Shown here one piece after another: positions 33,401 through 41,685 of a stretch of DNA of 64,000 nucleotides. The position numbers and the translations under genes were made by a program. Numbering within the stretch: the stretch's first letter is position 1; every line of letters starts with the position of its first letter. The notes under the pieces were generated by a model. That model was not told the DNA's origin. It saw nothing but the letters and a program-made list of their open reading frames with translations, and searched no databases. Location: contig JBNAIG010000028.1 in assembly GCA_050031985.1 (NCBI GenBank), positions 62,001 to 126,000 of the forward strand, written 5' to 3'. This DNA is from SZUA-368 sp028533045. GTDB taxonomy: Bacteria > Spirochaetota > Spirochaetia > DSM-2461.

Positions 33401-33875
33401 CGGTTTTAACAAGTCCCCCTCTGTTTACGGGGCCTTTCCCATTGACCCCTATTCTCACACTCCCCGGGGTAAGGGGGCCAAACAGCCGGGGATGACCGGG
33501 CAGGTGAAGGAAGAGGTGCTTACCCGATTTGCCGAACTCGGCTTGCTTGTAGAGAAGGGGCGGATTTGCTTTGATTCTTTCCTCCTTTCGGAAGAGGAGT
33601 TTCTCAAGGAAGCGGTGGAGTGGGAATATGTGGATGTGGACGGTCGATTCAACGGAATATCTCTGGAGCCGGACAGCCTGGCCTTAACCTTTTGCCAGGT
33701 CCCGATTATTGTTCGGAAAGGGGAGGGGCCTCTAATCGTAAGCTACGGTGAAGGCAAATGTGAGACTCTTGAGTCAAATTGTTGCACCCCGGAGATAAGC
33801 CGGGCTATTTTTGCCAAAGAGGGAACAGTGAAAAAGATTGAAGTCAGCTTTAGGCCGGAAGAGATTCGGGATTAA
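30441..33875 (+). CDS. GH94-clan glycoside phosphorylase, probable beta-1,3-glucan phosphorylase (GH149/GH161-like)
   Basis: This is an 1144-residue cytoplasmic protein (no signal peptide). The middle contains 'TQRPEWNDANNALVGEG', which matches the catalytic 'DWND' motif of cellobiose-phosphorylase-type (alpha/alpha)6-barrel enzymes, with the Asp as proton donor. N-terminal beta-sandwich-like sequence and a long C-terminal extension make it much longer than GH94 cellobiose phosphorylases (about 800) but close to the GH149/GH161 beta-1,3-glucan phosphorylases. It sits divergent to a GH16 glucanase and an oligosaccharide importer and upstream of a ROK regulator. It should split imported beta-glucan fragments with phosphate into glucose-1-phosphate. 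Starts at GTG with TAGGAGG upstream. Family assignment within the clan is by motif, size and context. Confidence 0.7.
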   Translation: MSITKSNVPVDLPEGQFVNYRNDRYYRINNYDRMDPFFMTLTSPSDHWLFISSTGGLTAGRKDRDNALFPYYTVDKITENRDNTGGLSLFHLTFGGTSLFWKPFEDAPLSPLKRERYLYKNICGNSLVFQEILVDEGLSFEVEWTTSPRFGLVRRCRLENRGQRTVQISLLDGVINTLPAFVTEQVQSGLSNLLDAYKRNELIPGAGVGIFSLSATLTDKAEPSESLRANTWCQAGLDKVTHLLSEKQVRAFVTGGTVEQEEDVKGYRGAYLVKTDLSLAGGEGKDWTFCGEVNQDLVDLELLEFRLNEGILLSELEDDLEEAKKQLREIMGQNDGLQATGNELTSAHHFTNVMFNVMRGGYFVNGYKIEGADLARFVQEANKPVYERNGDFFDGIKGSLSLEEIEEKASARGDSHLLRLVREYLPVTFSRRHGDPSRPWNRFSINTKNPDGTPKIDFQGNWRDIFQNWEALLVSSPRFVFSVIDKFLNATTADGYNPYRISRSGIDWERPEPDNPWANIGYWSDHQIIYLLKLMELAEKYYPGEFGGRLLEKSMVHGDVPYELRPYEYLKKDPRNSILFNRKKDGEITKRSEEVGFDGRLCWHDGEIVQTSRLEKLMILLLAKCTNFIPDGGIWMNTQRPEWNDANNALVGEGISVVTLSYLVRYLKFLIPLVEESEASLRLSHAVIEWMEGIEETLVAYEKKLSRQFTPAERQEFVDRIGRAGGKYRRALYEGTVDRSETSVHRDRILIFLRLQLSYFEVTLTSSLREDGLVHSYNRRDVTNEGLEVRHYYGMLEGQVAGISSKHFSGTQVLSLLGRLRQSAIYREDQNSYMLYPNRELKGFREKNRCPLERQKSYPEIAELLEKPENPLIKKSLSGDWHFNSSFKNRGTLLDEVGRFEAKRGQSLSPSLKEELLALFEEIFEHKEFTGRSGTFFGYEGLGSIYWHMVSKLLLAAQEALFEARNKGDDKNLPLLREKYYDIRRGIGFNKSPSVYGAFPIDPYSHTPRGKGAKQPGMTGQVKEEVLTRFAELGLLVEKGRICFDSFLLSEEEFLKEAVEWEYVDVDGRFNGISLEPDSLALTFCQVPIIVRKGEGPLIVSYGEGKCETLESNCCTPEISRAIFAKEGTVKKIEVSFRPEEIRD

Positions 33876-33941
33876 GCCGATTCGCCTTGACTTTGCCGCT
33901 TGGGTCTAACCATAATAGCCGGTAAGAATAATGAGGTAAAA

Positions 33942-35114
33942 ATGAGAGTCGTACAGAACAGCAATAACATTCTTCGCGTTTTGAAGCTGGTTAAACAGAA
34001 CCGGGGTATAAGTCGCATCGATATTTCCAAAAAGCTGAGTCTGGATAAATCAACCGTTACGGTTGTGGTAAAGCGGCTCATGGATTTGGGTTTTGTGGAA
34101 GAGACCACCGAGACCCTCTCCGAATATCAAGGCGGCCGGAAGCCCGTAGGACTGCGTATCTGTGAGGATCGCGGACTGATTCTGGGACTGGAAATTCAGA
34201 CTGACTACTACAGCGCCGTTCTTATTGACTTGACGGGAAAAGTCTACAAAAGGCTCCGGGGTGAAGCTTTTGAGGCCGATTCTTTTCTGGAGTACTTTCT
34301 TAAAATCTATCGGCAGGTTTTTCCGGAAATCGACAGAATGGATATTCCCCTCTTGGGGATAGGCATTGCCGCTGCGGGGCTTATCAATCCCCACGAAGGT
34401 ATCATCTACGACTCCAATCCTCTGGGAATCCACTCCCCCGAGAACTTTTACGAAGAAGTCCGCCCCTTTATTCAGGTTCCTATCTTTATAGAAAACGATG
34501 CCAATTGCGGCTGTTGGGCGGAGCTGGCCAATCAGGATACAAGCCGTCCTCAGGATTTTCTCTATGTATTGGGAGAGTTTCGTCGGGCACAGGTTCAGGG
34601 GGATAACACCTACCTTTTAGCTTTTGGCCTGGGGATTGTTATTGGCGAACGGGTTCATTACGGACGGAATTTTGCCGCCGGTGAATATCAAAGTCCCTAT
34701 TGGAACTCGGAAAATCACAGCCAGTTCTCCGTGAGCGATGAAAAATTGCGCGGCGTACAGAGTGACCGCGAGATTATAGACCTTGTGAAGGAGGATGTCT
34801 GTAAGGATCTGGCGTTCCTTGTGAACATCTTTAACTTCAGCTGCGTGACTTTTGGCGGGGGAGTGGCGAAATATGTGGAAGAGTTAAAGCCGCTTCTTAA
34901 CAGGGAGGTGGCCTATAACTGGTCCTATTCGGAAAAGGAAAGTCTGGAAATTCGTTCCAATCCGGAGGAAGAAGTCATTGCCCTGGGGGCTGCGTCCATG
35001 CTTTTGGAACATCTTTTTATCCTTGTGGAGAACGCCTCTGAAAATCCCTGGCAGCAAAAAGTGGGGATTGAGTTATTTAACAGTTTTGCCGATCTGATGG
35101 GCAGGAAAAACTAA
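33942..35114 (+). CDS. ROK-family transcriptional regulator
   Basis: About 390 residues: an N-terminal winged helix-turn-helix ('GISRIDISKKLSLDKSTVTVVVKRL') and a ROK sugar-kinase-like domain ('GLILGLEIQTDYYSAVLIDLTG', 'IENDANCGCWAEL', 'GRNFAAGEYQS', 'CVTFGGGVAKYVEEL'). The usual ROK zinc motif (CxCGxxGCxE) is absent, so the effector pocket is atypical. Start at ATG 33942 has GAGG five bases upstream; an in-frame TTG at 33900 has none. It follows the phosphorylase gene by 66 bp and likely controls the divergent promoters at 30279-30408 in response to a gluco-oligosaccharide or glucose. Confidence 0.9.
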   Translation: MRVVQNSNNILRVLKLVKQNRGISRIDISKKLSLDKSTVTVVVKRLMDLGFVEETTETLSEYQGGRKPVGLRICEDRGLILGLEIQTDYYSAVLIDLTGKVYKRLRGEAFEADSFLEYFLKIYRQVFPEIDRMDIPLLGIGIAAAGLINPHEGIIYDSNPLGIHSPENFYEEVRPFIQVPIFIENDANCGCWAELANQDTSRPQDFLYVLGEFRRAQVQGDNTYLLAFGLGIVIGERVHYGRNFAAGEYQSPYWNSENHSQFSVSDEKLRGVQSDREIIDLVKEDVCKDLAFLVNIFNFSCVTFGGGVAKYVEELKPLLNREVAYNWSYSEKESLEIRSNPEEEVIALGAASMLLEHLFILVENASENPWQQKVGIELFNSFADLMGRKN

Positions 35115-35173
35115 GTTTCCAAGCTTCAAGCCTCTTTAAATGCTGTTTTTTGGAAAAAAAGAAAAAAGAGTTG

Positions 35174-35202
35174 TTGAAGAATCGGCATTAAGCCACTACA
35201 AT
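35174..35202 (+). promoter_or_regulatory. Promoter of the cheW operon
   Basis: TTGAAG (35174-35179), 17-bp spacer, TACAAT (35197-35202). A 30-nt leader with AGGAGGA (35230-35236) precedes the cheW ATG. Confidence 0.65.
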
Positions 35203-35240
35203 TAAACCAGCCGCTTACGGTAAGGCAACAGGAGGATTCC

Positions 35241-35723
35241 ATGAGTGAATTGGACACACGACTTCAAATGGTAACTTTTCAATTGGGCAGGGAGAGTTAC
35301 GGCATCGATATTATGGACGTAAAGGAAATTTACGGCATAGAAGATGTACGTCCCATTCCCAATGCCCCCAGTTACGTGGAAGGAATCTTTAACCTTCGGG
35401 GGAATATCATCCCCATTATTAACCTGCATAAACGGTTTCACATTAACCGGGCTCAGCTGAGCGAAGAGGAAAAATTGCTCTCCGGGTTTATTATTCTGAA
35501 TCTTCAGGGGACCCACGTGGGCATTATCATCGACAAGGTGCTCCGGGTTATGAATATTGAGGGTGACTCCATTCAGCCTCCCCCCCAGATGGTTTCCGGA
35601 ATCGGCACGGAGTATATTACCGGTGTGGTTCAGCAGGAGAATGACGGTACCTACCTGATTCTTCTGGATATTAACCGACTCTTCAACCCGGAAGAACTCA
35701 GGCAGATTTCCGCTCTTACCTAA
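35241..35723 (+). CDS. cheW: Chemotaxis adaptor protein CheW
   Basis: A 160-residue CheW. It links receptors to the CheA kinase in the polar signalling array. The fold motifs are 'FQLGRESYGIDIMDVKEIYG', 'IPNAPSYVEGIFNLRGNIIPIINL' and 'YITGVVQQENDGTYLILLDINRLF'. Length is standard. Its own promoter and a strong ribosome site precede it. Its stop codon shares one base with the ATG of the DegT-like gene (TAATG), so the two are coupled. The chemoreceptor gene at 21610 is the only other chemotaxis gene in the window. Confidence 0.95.
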   Translation: MSELDTRLQMVTFQLGRESYGIDIMDVKEIYGIEDVRPIPNAPSYVEGIFNLRGNIIPIINLHKRFHINRAQLSEEEKLLSGFIILNLQGTHVGIIIDKVLRVMNIEGDSIQPPPQMVSGIGTEYITGVVQQENDGTYLILLDINRLFNPEELRQISALT

Positions 35724-36745
35724 TGTCCATAGCTCTCTTTAAGCCGACCATAAAGCGCAAGGATATGGATTCGGTTCTCACCTGTCTTGTCTCAGATCAA
35801 ATAGGTCCCTCCGCTCTGGCCGATGACCTCATAGCCACAATCTCTTCCGAGTTGGGGACACACGGCGGTTGCGCCTTGCGGGAGTTTCCCCGGGCCCTTT
35901 CACTTCTTCTGGATACCCTTGAGCTGCAGCGGGGCGACAAAGTTATTCTGTCCCCTTTAGCTCCCCAGGCTTACTCCCGTGTTTTTGCCGAAAAGGGCAT
36001 CGTACCTCTCTACGCGGATGTGACCGAGGAGAAGGGTGCCATGGACCCGGAAAAAATCGTTCCCCTTATGGAAGAGGAACCAAAGGCTATTTTTGCTGTC
36101 CACACCATGGGGTTCATTCAGCCCATGGAGGAGTTAGGCCGATTCGGTCTTCCCTTAATTGAAGATATCAGCCAATCCCTGGGCGCTCAACTTAAGGAGG
36201 AGGAAGCCGGAAGTTGGGGGCAGTATGTCCTTTTGGGGATGGAATCGCACCATATTATTACCTCCGGCGGGGGAGCCCTCCTTTTGGGGCGGAGCGAAGA
36301 AGAAACGGGGCTTTTGGATGAAAAGTGTTCCGAACTCTGTGTGGAGTCCTTCCTCCCCGATATGAACGGTTCCCTGGGACTGGTTCAATGGTCACAATTG
36401 GAGGGATTTCTGGAAAAAAGGCGTCAGTTGGCGGAGCTTTTTAACAGATCCTCCTCCCGGGGGCGTCACAGTTCCTTTCGGCCCGAAGAGGGGGAAGAAC
36501 CCTCCTGGTATGCCTATCCCCTCTACTTGAAGGACAGCATGAAGGAAATCCGGCAGTACGCCCGGAAAAAGGGTGTGGAAACGGCCATGGCCTTTGGGGG
36601 TACCTGCATTGACTTTATGGAGGATCGCTCCCTCTGTCCCGTCGCCTCCCGCTTAGCCATGGGAACTCTGCTTTTTCCTCTCTATCCCATGATGGGGCAG
36701 AAGAACGGGGAACTCATTAGCAGGGTCTTGACCACATTGCCCTGA
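35723..36745 (+). CDS. DegT/DnrJ/EryC1-like PLP-fold protein with the catalytic lysine replaced by histidine
   Basis: A 340-residue relative of sugar aminotransferases, annotated in treponemes (from memory) as a spore-coat polysaccharide protein. The PLP-ring Asp is kept in 'LIEDISQSLGA' (Asp148). The motif that normally carries the Schiff-base lysine (SFxxtKxxTTGEGG) reads 'LGMESHHIITSGGGA', so His176 takes the lysine position. A His there is known in the PMP-dependent dehydratases ColD and E1, so it may be a dehydratase rather than an aminotransferase, or a non-catalytic protein. It is translationally coupled to cheW and followed 20 bp later by nadK. The N-terminal substrate-binding segment is also shortened relative to typical 370- to 400-residue members. 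Confidence 0.75.
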   Translation: MSIALFKPTIKRKDMDSVLTCLVSDQIGPSALADDLIATISSELGTHGGCALREFPRALSLLLDTLELQRGDKVILSPLAPQAYSRVFAEKGIVPLYADVTEEKGAMDPEKIVPLMEEEPKAIFAVHTMGFIQPMEELGRFGLPLIEDISQSLGAQLKEEEAGSWGQYVLLGMESHHIITSGGGALLLGRSEEETGLLDEKCSELCVESFLPDMNGSLGLVQWSQLEGFLEKRRQLAELFNRSSSRGRHSSFRPEEGEEPSWYAYPLYLKDSMKEIRQYARKKGVETAMAFGGTCIDFMEDRSLCPVASRLAMGTLLFPLYPMMGQKNGELISRVLTTLP

Positions 36746-36765
36746 GAAAGCTACTCTATTCCTGC
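36728..36765 (+). promoter_or_regulatory. Leaderless promoter of nadK
   Basis: TTGACC (36728-36733), 18-bp spacer, TACTCT (36752-36757), then 8 nt to the ATG. No Shine-Dalgarno is present. The promoter lies within the end of the preceding gene. Confidence 0.55.
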
Positions 36766-37626
36766 ATGTCCCACGCTCACAGACCGGTTAACCGGGTACT
36801 TATTGTCTATAAAAGCCACGATGAACGGGCGGAACAGCTCTCCCGTGAGGTCTCAAATTACCTGACCGAACAGGGCATAGAGCAGAAACGGCTCTCCTAT
36901 GGAGACGTGGATTTTGACCGCAGCCTGGAGTGGGATCTGGCCGTTTCCCTCGGCGGTGACGGAACCTTTTTGTTTACGGCCCGCCTTCTCCTGGATTTAT
37001 GCGTTCCCATCCTCCCTGTTCATATGGGTACATTTGGTTATATTACGGAGATATCCGGCAGCGAATGGCACTTTGCCTTAACCAGATGCCTTAAGGGAGA
37101 CTATTCCATAAGCAAACGCATGGTTTTGCAAACCGTTCTTTACCGCAAGGGCGAAGAAATCGCCCGCCATACGGCCATTAATGATGCGGTAATCACCTGC
37201 GGAATGATTTCCCGTATGGTCCATCTTGTGATGGAAGTGGATGGTCGTATGTTGGCCGACTTTAGAGGGGATGGGTTGATTCTGGCCACTCCCACCGGGT
37301 CTACCGCCTATTCCATGGCGGCCGGCGGTCCCATTGTGCATCCCGAGATGGACGCTCTTATCATGACCCCTATCTGTCCCTTCTCCTTAAACTTTCGCCC
37401 CATTATTTTAGATAAAAAGGAAAAGATTTCCGTAAAAGTGGGCGAAAACAGACAAAAATCCCTGCTCCTAACCATAGACGGCCAGGTGGTAACTCCCCTG
37501 GAAGCGGGGGACCGGGTCTGTTACGAGTCCACCGATCGGTGCGTTCCGGTGATAACCTCCCGGAAGCGGTCATTTTTGGATGTGGTCCAGTCCAAGCTGG
37601 GCTGGGCGGGAGGTCCCGATGCTTGA
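36766..37626 (+). CDS. nadK: NAD kinase
   Basis: A 286-residue cytoplasmic enzyme that phosphorylates NAD to NADP. Diagnostic motifs are 'SLGGDGTFLFTARLL' near residue 64 (GGDG, catalytic Asp) and 'LATPTGSTAYSMAAGGPIVHP' near residue 175 (NAD-binding). 'TINDAV'-type 'HTAINDAVI' is present too. Length is usual for bacterial NadK. It overlaps the recN start by 8 bp. The gene order nadK-recN is common in bacteria and fits spirochaetes. Confidence 0.96.
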   Translation: MSHAHRPVNRVLIVYKSHDERAEQLSREVSNYLTEQGIEQKRLSYGDVDFDRSLEWDLAVSLGGDGTFLFTARLLLDLCVPILPVHMGTFGYITEISGSEWHFALTRCLKGDYSISKRMVLQTVLYRKGEEIARHTAINDAVITCGMISRMVHLVMEVDGRMLADFRGDGLILATPTGSTAYSMAAGGPIVHPEMDALIMTPICPFSLNFRPIILDKKEKISVKVGENRQKSLLLTIDGQVVTPLEAGDRVCYESTDRCVPVITSRKRSFLDVVQSKLGWAGGPDA

Positions 37627-39313
37627 GGAACTGGTAATTGAAAATGTAGCGCTAATCGAGAAGGTGGAGATCCGCTTTGGCCGGGGATTGAATGTGCTTA
37701 CAGGAGAGACCGGGGCGGGTAAATCCATTCTGGTAGGTTCCCTTTCTCTTTTGTTGGGAGCGCCGGCCGATAAAAATCTGATTCGCGAAGGCAAAGAAGA
37801 GGCCCGGGTTTCGGGAATTTTGCCGGTGCGTGATATTCCGGAACTGGCCGAATGGTATGAAAAATACGGCATAGAACCGGAAGAAAATACTCTTTTAATT
37901 CGAAGAACCATCAAAAGAACCGGCCGGGGGACCATCTATGTTCAGTCCCAGCCGGTGAATTTAGCGGCCCTGCAGGAACTGGGGGCCATGCTTTTTGATA
38001 TGCACAGTCAGCATGAGCATCAGTCTCTCTTTGTTTTGGAAAATCATCGCAAACTGCTCGACCGCTACGGCGGCCTTGTGGAAGAAACGGCCGAACTTAC
38101 CGCCCGATTTCAGGAACTCTCCCGTCTTAGGGAAGAGATTGAGAAAATGGATGAAGACCGGGAAAGTCGTGAGCGTGACGCCGAATTGGCCCGTTATGCC
38201 GCCGAGGAGATCGAATCGGCAGCCCTGAAAGATGGGGAAGAGGAAGAGCTGAACGGACGGGTAGAACTTCTTTCCAGTCAGGAAGATCTTATGCGCAATT
38301 GGGATATGCTTACCCGTCTTATGACCGGTGCCGCCGGAGTTATCGGTTCTCTGGAAGAGGCCCGGGAGTCGGTGGATAAACTTTCCCCTCTTATGAGCGG
38401 AGAAGGGGAAATTTCCCGGCGTTTTGAAAGCGCTTCTCTGGAACTGGAAGATATTTATGATTCCCTTCGTCAGGCCATGGATAGGGTCAGTTTTAGCCCG
38501 GAAGAACAGGCCGAGGCGGACGAACGGCTCCTTCTCATTCATCAGCTAAAAAAGAAATACGGCTCTTCCATTGGAGAGATAAACGCCTACGGCGCCCAGT
38601 GCCGGGAAAGGCTCGCCCTTTTTGAATCGGGCGACGGGGGTAAAGAGGCTCTCATGGCAAAAAAGGGCGAAATGGAGAAGGAACTCTCCCGCATGGCACG
38701 GGAACTTTCGGAAAAGCGGCGGGTAACCGCAGAAAAGCTCCAGGAAAAAATTGAAGCCAACCTGAGGGAGTTGGGAATGGAATCGGGGCGTTTTGTTATT
38801 GATCTGAACCGCAAGCAGACAAGTGGCGGCGTTCCCCTTTGCGGCCCCTATGGCATAGATTCCATAGAATTCCTCCTCTCCGCCAACCGGGGGATGGCGC
38901 TTAAGCCGCTCAAGTCGGTGGCTTCCGGGGGGGAAATCAGCCGTGTAATGTTGGCTCTCAAGTCGGTTTTTGCCGCCCAGGATATTATTGAAACCCTGGT
39001 CTTTGACGAGATCGATACGGGAATCGGCGGGGAAGTGGCCCTCTCAATTGGGCGTCATTTCCGTAAATTGGCCCGGGACAAGCAGATTTTCACAATAACA
39101 CATCTTGCCTCCATAGCTTCTTTTGCCGATAATCATATTAGAATAGAAAAAAAATCCGCCGGAGAGAGGACACAGACCTATGTGACCCAGGTTACCGGTG
39201 ACGAGCGGAGAGAAGAGGTGGCGAGGATGCTCGCAGGGGACAGCCGGCGTGAAGCTTCACTGGCCCATGCGGAGGAATTATTGCTCCAGAACTCTCCCGA
39301 GGGAGTTTATTAA
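37619..39313 (+). CDS. recN: DNA repair protein RecN
   Basis: A 564-residue SMC-like ATPase for double-strand break repair. Walker A is 'GETGAGKSIL' near residue 30. Two long coiled-coil stretches (about 155-225 and 300-385) surround the middle. The C-terminal half has the ABC signature 'VASGGEISRVMLALK', Walker B 'TLVFDEIDTGIGG' and the H-loop 'ITHLASIA'. The start at 37619 is chosen because GGGAGG lies five bases upstream and the protein then begins 'MLEELVIENVALIEKVEI', the conserved RecN N-terminus. It overlaps nadK by 8 bp. Confidence 0.97.
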   Translation: MLEELVIENVALIEKVEIRFGRGLNVLTGETGAGKSILVGSLSLLLGAPADKNLIREGKEEARVSGILPVRDIPELAEWYEKYGIEPEENTLLIRRTIKRTGRGTIYVQSQPVNLAALQELGAMLFDMHSQHEHQSLFVLENHRKLLDRYGGLVEETAELTARFQELSRLREEIEKMDEDRESRERDAELARYAAEEIESAALKDGEEEELNGRVELLSSQEDLMRNWDMLTRLMTGAAGVIGSLEEARESVDKLSPLMSGEGEISRRFESASLELEDIYDSLRQAMDRVSFSPEEQAEADERLLLIHQLKKKYGSSIGEINAYGAQCRERLALFESGDGGKEALMAKKGEMEKELSRMARELSEKRRVTAEKLQEKIEANLRELGMESGRFVIDLNRKQTSGGVPLCGPYGIDSIEFLLSANRGMALKPLKSVASGGEISRVMLALKSVFAAQDIIETLVFDEIDTGIGGEVALSIGRHFRKLARDKQIFTITHLASIASFADNHIRIEKKSAGERTQTYVTQVTGDERREEVARMLAGDSRREASLAHAEELLLQNSPEGVY

Positions 39314-39315
39314 GC

Positions 39316-40149
39316 GTGGCCAGGGTAAACGAACGGGCAAAACAAAAATACTTTGAACGAATCAAGGAATACCGTAAAATCACTCAGCATCTTCTTGAGA
39401 ATGAGAAAAAAGTTCTTCAGCAGCTTAAGAGGGAAGAGGACGGTGCGGCCTATAAACGGATTCGTCTGGCCAATGAAAACCTGGATATTGTTTCCTATTT
39501 TCTTATTATTAATAATTTGTCCCAGAATCTTCTGGGAGTAAAAAACGAAAATGCCCTGAATGACGCCCGAAAAGCCTGCTATAAAGCCATTATCTATTTG
39601 GAAGAGATATTCAGCTCCCTCATAGATGTTCCCTACAGCGACTACGAAGAACGGCTAACCGAAGTCACCGCTTTTCCTGAAAAGGACCGTTTTACCCTTA
39701 TACGTAAACTCGGCTTTGCCATCAATTCCATTGAACTCGGTTTCGGAGCCAACTCAAAATGGAAGTGGTCCTTTGTTGAACTTGAAGGTCGTCTGGCCAC
39801 CATTTCTAAAAACTGTCTGGATATGAAGCATTTCATCGCCGGGCTCGATCCCCGTGTGGAAGGCTACAAGGATAGGCTTTTCCATATGAACATGACTGCC
39901 GGATTGTTACAGAAATCGGCCGAGGAATACCGTAAAAAATATGAGCTTTCCACCCGTAGGCTTGATGACTATAAAAAGGCCCTCGACTATTTGGGAGCTC
40001 TCCGCCGAATCTATATCCTCATAAACAAGCCTGACCAGGCGGAAGCTATGAAGAAGAAGCGGGATGTCTGGCTTGTAAAACTGAATCAGGACATGAAGCG
40101 GGAAGAGCAGGATGCCAAAGCGGCTCGCTTGGGAGTTAAGAAATCTTAG
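39316..40149 (+). CDS. Conserved spirochaetal protein of unknown function, helical
   Basis: A 277-residue, highly charged, almost entirely helical cytoplasmic protein with no signal peptide or recognised domain. The first 60 residues and the last 80 residues are rich in Lys/Arg/Glu and suggest coiled coils ('ERAKQKYFERIKEYRKITQHLLENEKK', split here in reading as one amphipathic helix). It begins at GTG two bases after the recN stop, so it belongs to the cheW-recN transcription unit. I do not recognise the family; position behind recN may indicate a role in DNA repair or chromosome handling, but this is only context. Confidence 0.7.
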   Translation: MARVNERAKQKYFERIKEYRKITQHLLENEKKVLQQLKREEDGAAYKRIRLANENLDIVSYFLIINNLSQNLLGVKNENALNDARKACYKAIIYLEEIFSSLIDVPYSDYEERLTEVTAFPEKDRFTLIRKLGFAINSIELGFGANSKWKWSFVELEGRLATISKNCLDMKHFIAGLDPRVEGYKDRLFHMNMTAGLLQKSAEEYRKKYELSTRRLDDYKKALDYLGALRRIYILINKPDQAEAMKKKRDVWLVKLNQDMKREEQDAKAARLGVKKS

Positions 40150-40152
40150 GTT

Positions 40153-40554
40153 TTACCTGTCCTTCAAATGTTCGAGCCCGTAATAGGGCAGCAATTCCCC
40201 AAGGGTACTAATAACGTAATTCTCCAGGCTGTTGCCAAAGATCACGGGAAAGTCGGGCTTAACGAATTCCGAAAGAACCTGGCGGCAGGCGCCGCAGGGG
40301 CTGGTCGGCTCATCCCCGTCGGGGGCATAGATAGCAATAGCTTTGAATTCGTCTATTCCCTGGGTAAGGGCCGTGAAAAGTGCGGTGCGTTCGGCACAAT
40401 TGGTCAGGCCGAAGGAGCGGTTTTCCACATTGACGCCGGTAATAACCCGGTCGTCTTTGGTAAGGAGAGCCGAACCGACTCTAAAATTGGAGTAGGGGGC
40501 GTAGGCCCGGTTGCATACTTTTTCCGCTTCCGCCAATAATTCAATCAGTTCCAT
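40153..40554 (-). CDS. cdd: Cytidine deaminase
   Basis: A 133-residue homotetrameric-type cytidine deaminase that converts cytidine and deoxycytidine to the uridines. Zinc and catalytic residues are in 'TNCAERTALF' (Cys and Glu of the CAE motif) and 'SPCGACRQVL' (PCxxC). 'YAPYSNFRVGSALLT' is the conserved N-terminal substrate loop. Start at 40554 follows a GAGGAG ribosome site; longer in-frame extension to 40608 lacks one. It converges on the 39316 gene with a 3-bp gap. Together with the two adenosine deaminase paralogues it points to nucleoside salvage. Confidence 0.95.
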   Translation of the reverse strand: MELIELLAEAEKVCNRAYAPYSNFRVGSALLTKDDRVITGVNVENRSFGLTNCAERTALFTALTQGIDEFKAIAIYAPDGDEPTSPCGACRQVLSEFVKPDFPVIFGNSLENYVISTLGELLPYYGLEHLKDR

Positions 40555-40635
40555 AGAATGCTCCTCAAAAAACGTTTGACCTCTTTTGTCTGTTCGTATA
40601 GGATACACAGTTGAAAAGGGTTGGTAAAGTTTTTT

Positions 40636-41685
40636 ATGGGCAAAAACAGATTTCTCCTGCCGGCGCTGCTGGTTTTTTTTGTTTTCTATCTATTTCTTTT
40701 TCCCCTCAAGATAAAGGAAGAGTATGTTCTCGTTCCCGAAAGCAAGGCTTCTCTTAAGGGCGAAGACCAATCGGACTTAGTGGGACAGACGGGAGACTGG
40801 GCTTTTCGTTCTACCGGGAAAATGGGCTATTATCATCTTACCGACGGTAGCTTTTCCCTTCTGGAAAAAGGAAGCCGCTCATCCATTTCCGACCGTTTTT
40901 ATATGGTGGAAGAAGAGAGCCTTCTCTCCCTAAAGGCCAAATCCGGAGAGACTCTGGCTTCTGTCGATTCAAAACTGAGTCCCGTTCTTTTTGGGGACCA
41001 CTTCTTTCTAGCCGATTTCTATCAGGGCTATATCCGGGAGATTGATAATCAGGGACGCACCCTTTGGGATTACACTCTTCCCACCCTCATCACTTGTATG
41101 GATCATAAGGGCGACATCACATCGGTCGGACTTCTCAATGGAGAGATTTATCTTTTTGACAGAACCGGTTCTCCCTTTCATGTCTGGAGCCCCGGTGGGA
41201 GTCGGATTGATGTTATTTACGGCATAGCTCTTTCTCCGAATGGGGAAAACCTGGGGCTTGTTTCCGGGCTGGATCCGCAGCGTTTTATTTATATGGAAAA
41301 AAAAGAGAACGGTTATCGTCCTGTCTTTCATGAAAATCTTTCCGAAAGTTTTCGGGGCCCCCTCTCTTTGAGAATTGATGATTCACTTAATGTTGTGGTT
41401 GAAGGGACACGGAAGGGACTTTATTACACCCCCGGGGCAGCCTCTCTTTTTGAATTCCCTCTTCCCGGTGATTTTATCGATTCCGCTTCATCTTTGGAGG
41501 ACGGCACTCTTTTCTTTCAATCCCGTTCCCGGGCTGGGACAATTCTTTCCTTCTTTACGGAGACGGGGGACCGGATTGGAGAAAACTATTTTACCGATGA
41601 GCCTCATTCTCTGACGACCAGGGGGAACCGGATTCTTATGACTGGGGAAGATGAGGTCTACGTTCTTAGGAGGGAATTTCATTGA
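40636..41685 (+). CDS. Membrane-anchored beta-propeller-like protein, unknown function
   Basis: About 349 residues. A single N-terminal membrane helix ('FLLPALLVFFVFYLFLFPL') is followed by an extracytoplasmic region of repeated beta-strand motifs ('GDWAFRSTGKMGYYHLTDG', 'GYIREIDNQGRTLWDYTLP', 'GDITSVGLLNGEIYLFD'), suggesting a WD40/PQQ-type propeller. No catalytic residues are recognisable. An in-frame TTG at 40621 is an alternative start. The stop overlaps the TTG of the next gene, a degenerate LytM protein, so both are probably part of one envelope operon running to 45784. Confidence 0.7.
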   Translation: MGKNRFLLPALLVFFVFYLFLFPLKIKEEYVLVPESKASLKGEDQSDLVGQTGDWAFRSTGKMGYYHLTDGSFSLLEKGSRSSISDRFYMVEEESLLSLKAKSGETLASVDSKLSPVLFGDHFFLADFYQGYIREIDNQGRTLWDYTLPTLITCMDHKGDITSVGLLNGEIYLFDRTGSPFHVWSPGGSRIDVIYGIALSPNGENLGLVSGLDPQRFIYMEKKENGYRPVFHENLSESFRGPLSLRIDDSLNVVVEGTRKGLYYTPGAASLFEFPLPGDFIDSASSLEDGTLFFQSRSRAGTILSFFTETGDRIGENYFTDEPHSLTTRGNRILMTGEDEVYVLRREFH

